Shown here: in pieces, positions 57,527 to 60,418 of the stretch | Position numbering within the stretch: position 1 is the stretch's first letter | How the letters are laid out: the number at the start of each line of letters is the position of its first letter | Notes under the pieces: model-generated | Databases searched by the model: none | What the model was told of the DNA's origin: nothing | Seen by the model: only the letters and a program-made list of their open reading frames with translations | Position numbers and translations under genes: made by a program | NCBI GenBank assembly: GCA_945872355.1 | Contig: CAMBZU010000008.1 | Span: 1-60,418, forward strand | Reading direction: 5' to 3' | DNA: 60,418 bases | DNA from: Chitinophaga pinensis | GTDB taxonomy: Bacteria; Bacteroidota; Bacteroidia; UBA4408

Positions 57527-58573
57527 ATGCCTAAAGTAACGATAGATAATCATGAAATAGAAGTGCCTGAAGGGACTACTATTTTGCAAGCTGCACGAAT
57601 GATTGGGGGTGACATTGTTCCTCCGGCCATGTGCTATTACTCTAAACTGAAAACCAGTGGGGGCTACTGCCGTACATGTATCGTTAAAGTTACACAAGGC
57701 AGTGCAAAAGATCCACGCCCAATGCCTAAACCTGTAGCAAGCTGCCGCACTTTTGTGATGGATGGAATGGTAGTACAAAATACCACTTCGCCCGAATTAC
57801 TTGAAGCTAGAAAAGGTGTTGTTGAGTTTTTATTACTGAATCATCCTTTAGATTGCCCTATTTGCGACCAAGCTGGTGAATGTGACCTGCAAAACTTGGC
57901 CTACGACCATGGTGCTGATACTACACGCTACCAGTTTGAGCGTAGAACATTTGAAAAAATTGATATTGGTACCAAAATTAAATTACACATGACGCGCTGC
58001 ATCCTATGCTACCGTTGTGTAAAAGTGGCCGATCAATTAACAGAAGGTAGAGTGCACGGGGTAATGAATAGGGGAGATGTTTCTGAAATTAGCACCTATA
58101 TAAGCAACGCCATTGAAAACGATTTTTCAGGCAATATGATTGATGTTTGCCCGGTTGGCGCTTTAACTGATAACACCTTCCGTTTTGCAAGCAGGGTTTG
58201 GTTTACAAAACCTTTAGATGCACATCGTAATTGTGCCAAATGCAGTGGTAAAGCTGTTTTATGGATGAAAGGAGATGAGGTGTTGCGTGTAAGTGCCCGA
58301 AAAGATAAATACAATGAGGTAGAAGATTGGATTTGTAACGATTGTCGTTTTGAAAACAAAAACAAGGATCAATGGGTAATAGATGGTCCACGATTTATTG
58401 CTAAAGATTCAGTAATTGCTCAAAATCATTACGAAAATATAGATTTGCAAAAATTGAAGTTAGATATCAATCGCCAAATAAAGTTTCAAGGCGGTAAGGA
58501 TATTCTTGAACACAATTCGCGTGTGCAGTTTGATGAAGAAAGTAAAAAGGCCTTAGAAGCCACAAAAAAATAA
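57527..58573 (+). CDS. nuoG: NADH-quinone oxidoreductase subunit G, short form
   Basis: 348 residues. The peripheral-arm iron-sulfur subunit of complex I. 2Fe-2S ligands C36, C48, C51, C73. His-Cys3-type cluster region HPLDC(110)-PIC(113)-DQAGEC(119). 4Fe-4S ligands C158, C161, C164 and C208. A further four cysteines, C236, C239, C270 and C273, match the Fe4S4 entry module of the molybdopterin-oxidoreductase-like domain, but the large domain itself (about 400-500 residues in E. coli NuoG) is missing. Short NuoG forms are known in Bacteroidota. nuoH follows after 7 bases. Confidence 0.93.
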   Translation: MPKVTIDNHEIEVPEGTTILQAARMIGGDIVPPAMCYYSKLKTSGGYCRTCIVKVTQGSAKDPRPMPKPVASCRTFVMDGMVVQNTTSPELLEARKGVVEFLLLNHPLDCPICDQAGECDLQNLAYDHGADTTRYQFERRTFEKIDIGTKIKLHMTRCILCYRCVKVADQLTEGRVHGVMNRGDVSEISTYISNAIENDFSGNMIDVCPVGALTDNTFRFASRVWFTKPLDAHRNCAKCSGKAVLWMKGDEVLRVSARKDKYNEVEDWICNDCRFENKNKDQWVIDGPRFIAKDSVIAQNHYENIDLQKLKLDINRQIKFQGGKDILEHNSRVQFDEESKKALEATKK

Positions 58574-58580
58574 TTAAACC

Positions 58581-59609
58581 ATGGTAGGCGGATATATTAT
58601 TTATAAAAGTATAATGGTGGTGCTTATTTTCCTTATAGGACTAGGCATTGCTGCATACAGTACCTATGCTGAACGTAAGGTGGCTGCATTTTTACAAGAT
58701 AGATTAGGTCCTAACAAAGCTGGTCCTTATGGCTTATTGCAACCCATTGCCGATGGTGTTAAGATGTTTATGAAGGAAGAAATTATTCCCGATGTGAGCA
58801 ATAAATTCTTGTTTATTTTAGGTCCGTGTATTGCCATGCTAACTGCTTGTATGACAGGTGTAGTAATTCCTTGGAGTACACCCATAATATTTAATGGTGT
58901 AAGTTACCCGCTTCAAATTACAGATATTAATATTGGTATTTTATATGTTTTTGGTGTTGTTTCAATTGGTGTCTACGGCATTATGATTGGTGGATGGGCC
59001 AGTAACAATAAATTTTCATTATTAGGCGCCCTAAGAGCTTCGGCGCAAATGATTAGTTATGAAATAGCCATGGGCCTTTCTATTATTGCCTTAGTTATGA
59101 TGACAGGTACAATTAGTTTAGGCGAGATTGCTGCACAACAAAGTGGTGGAAATTGGAACATTTTTTATCAACCTCTAGGCTTCTTAATTTTTATTACCTG
59201 TGCTTTCGCAGAATGTAACCGTACACCTTTCGATTTGCCTGAATGTGAAACTGAACTTGTTGGTGGTTATCATACCGAATATAGTTCAATGAAATTAGGT
59301 TTTTACTTGTTTGCTGAATATGTAAACATGTTTATCTCTTCTGCTATTATTTCAACACTGTATTTCGGTGGCTACAATATGCCTTTCATTGGTCGCTTTG
59401 TAACCGATCCTAACATGTTGAGCATCTTGGGTGTCGTATTCTTATTCGGTAAAATATTTTTCTTCATTTTCTTCTTTATGTGGATCAGATGGACAATCCC
59501 GCGTTTTAGGTACGACCAATTAATGCACCTAGGATGGAAAATATTTATTCCGCTATCAATACTCAATATAATATTGACCGGCGCTGGAATCTTATTTTTT
59601 AATAAATAA
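58581..59609 (+). CDS. nuoH: NADH-quinone oxidoreductase subunit H
   Basis: 342 residues with eight membrane helices. It forms part of the quinone site and proton path of complex I. Signature segments are YAERKVAAFLQDRLGPNKAGPYG written over residues 28-50, FAECNRTPFDLPE near 215 and ETELVGGYHTEYSSMKLG near 225, including the conserved acidic residues of the E-channel. Lies between nuoG and nuoI. Confidence 0.97.
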   Translation: MVGGYIIYKSIMVVLIFLIGLGIAAYSTYAERKVAAFLQDRLGPNKAGPYGLLQPIADGVKMFMKEEIIPDVSNKFLFILGPCIAMLTACMTGVVIPWSTPIIFNGVSYPLQITDINIGILYVFGVVSIGVYGIMIGGWASNNKFSLLGALRASAQMISYEIAMGLSIIALVMMTGTISLGEIAAQQSGGNWNIFYQPLGFLIFITCAFAECNRTPFDLPECETELVGGYHTEYSSMKLGFYLFAEYVNMFISSAIISTLYFGGYNMPFIGRFVTDPNMLSILGVVFLFGKIFFFIFFFMWIRWTIPRFRYDQLMHLGWKIFIPLSILNIILTGAGILFFNK

Positions 59610-59649
59610 TTATTTTAACTGATTGGTAAAAACAGGAAATATTTAAAAG

Positions 59650-60213
59650 ATGCTTACAAATCGTAGTAAAGTTGTAGTAAACAAACAAATGACCTTTATG
59701 GAAAGAATCTATTTGCCAGCAGTTATTGGCGGATTGATTACGACTATGAAACATTTTTTTAGAAAAAAAACTACCATTGATTATCCAAAAGAAAAACGTG
59801 AAATTAGCGAGAACTATCGCGGACAGCATGTATTAAAGGTTGATGAAAAAGGGGCAGAACGTTGTACAGCTTGTGGCTTATGCGCTGTTTCATGCCCAGC
59901 AGAAGCAATCACCATGACCGCCGCTGAACGCAAAAAAGGAGAAGAAAATAAATATCGCGAAGAAAAATATGCCGCTGTTTATGAAATAAATATGTTGCGT
60001 TGCATCTTCTGCGGTTTATGCGAAGAAGCTTGTCCAAAAGAAGCTATTTTCTTGACAGACAGATTGGTTCCTGTTTCAGGCAACCGCGATGAAATGATTT
60101 ATGGTAAAGATAAATTGACAGAAAAATCTTTCAATCAAGTGGACATTAGCAAACGTCAAACACCAGAAGTTTTGGCGTTTAAACAACAAAAACAATATCA
60201 ACACAATAAGTAA
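59650..60213 (+). CDS. nuoI: NADH-quinone oxidoreductase subunit I
   Basis: 187 residues. Two 4Fe-4S ferredoxin motifs that pass electrons toward the quinone: C72, C75, C78, C82 (CTACGLCAVSCP) and C118, C121, C124, C128 (CIFCGLCEEACP). An N-terminal amphipathic stretch lies at 15-37. Starts 40 bases after nuoH. ATG 59650 gives a slightly long N terminus; ATG 59689 is an alternative start. Confidence 0.96.
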   Translation: MLTNRSKVVVNKQMTFMERIYLPAVIGGLITTMKHFFRKKTTIDYPKEKREISENYRGQHVLKVDEKGAERCTACGLCAVSCPAEAITMTAAERKKGEENKYREEKYAAVYEINMLRCIFCGLCEEACPKEAIFLTDRLVPVSGNRDEMIYGKDKLTEKSFNQVDISKRQTPEVLAFKQQKQYQHNK

Positions 60214-60260
60214 AAAGAACAATAGATAATAATTTTATAGCCCTACTTTAGAATAATTTA

Positions 60261-60268
60261 TAATTTCG
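60261..60268 (+). promoter_or_regulatory. Variant -7 box before nuoJ
   Basis: TAATTTCG, a TAnnTTCG box 22 bases before ATG 60291 and 47 bases after the nuoI stop. May give nuoJ and following genes a separate promoter. No -33 TTTG is visible. Confidence 0.35.
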
Positions 60269-60290
60269 GGCGCAATTTTAAAAGCAAAAA

Positions 60291-60418
60291 ATGACCTTAT
60301 ACATATTTTACTTTCTTTCATTTTTAGCCGTGCTGAGTGCTTTTATGGTGGTTTATTCTAAAAACCCTGTGCACAGTGTATTATATTTAATTGTTACCTT
60401 TTTTGCAATCGCAGGGCA
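60291..60418 (+). CDS. nuoJ: NADH-quinone oxidoreductase subunit J, 5' part
   Basis: The first 42 codons, open to the window edge. The sequence starts MTLYIFYFLSFLAVLSAFMV, then SKNPVHSVLYLI, the conserved N-P-V-H-S turn between the first two helices of NuoJ. Position after nuoI supports the call. Confidence 0.92.
   Translation, partial: MTLYIFYFLSFLAVLSAFMVVYSKNPVHSVLYLIVTFFAIAG

Overview
The window is AT-rich, densely coding chromosomal DNA from a member of the phylum Bacteroidota. Four things point there. There are two kinds of type IX secretion (T9SS) C-terminal sorting domain: a gliding-motility-type tail at 92-3871 and a Por-type tail at 22563-24806, plus a PorD-like protein. There are many promoters of the Bacteroidota form TAnnTTTG and no consistent Shine-Dalgarno sequences. 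There are phylum-typical fusions, namely malic enzyme with phosphotransacetylase, E1 alpha with beta, and cyclophilin with FKBP. There are also phylum-typical small proteins. The gene content suggests a free-living aerobic chemoheterotroph with complex I and c-type haem proteins. I cannot name the genus.

Layout. 1-5.9 kb: tail of an unknown gene, a giant secreted adhesin-like protein, then an opposing three-gene operon encoding a secreted YidD-like protein and two related membrane proteins. 5.9-11.5 kb: maeB, queG, a small conserved protein, an HU-like/SPOR protein and gmhA. 11.5-18.1 kb (minus strand): FkbM methyltransferase, a PlsC-like acyltransferase, a LytTR response regulator and its nine-PAS histidine kinase. 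18.6-21.0 kb: phosphohexomutase and a UDP-glucuronate decarboxylase-like epimerase (sugar nucleotide supply). 21.0-27.3 kb (minus): a haem-motif beta-propeller protein, an FG-GAP T9SS cargo, a 56-residue membrane protein, a TPR protein and PorD. 27.4-28.3 kb: a REP/RAYT element with a nonsense-mutated transposase and a triplicated 60-bp repeat. 28.5-31.2 kb: prs, rplY, a small haem-motif lipoprotein and a YceI protein, separated by two strong terminators. 31.2-38.2 kb (minus): fused 2-oxoacid dehydrogenase E1, rsmE and an NtrY-like kinase. 38.3-53.1 kb: rsgA, then a long minus-strand block of envelope and housekeeping genes (GT-C transferase, cdsA, LUD protein, rlmD, def, ruvX, pyrG, ABC exporter, truA). 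53.5-57.1 kb: an MbnP/MbnH-like pair, a pentapeptide-repeat protein and a double-domain prolyl isomerase. 57.5-60.4 kb: nuoG, nuoH, nuoI and the start of nuoJ.

Functional threads. T9SS export and surface display recur (two cargo proteins plus PorD). Respiration and redox genes recur (Nuo, MbnH-like dihaem enzyme, two unusual CX4CH proteins). RNA modification and translation genes are scattered throughout (queG, rsmE, rlmD, truA, rsgA, def, rplY). The points most worth a second look are the secreted YidD-like operon, the MbnP/MbnH-like pair, the decayed RAYT whose 3' end is copied into its own REP repeats, predicted leaderless or near-leaderless promoters, and a recurrent TAnnTTCG promoter variant. 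No tRNA, rRNA, CRISPR array, prophage or complete insertion sequence was recognised.
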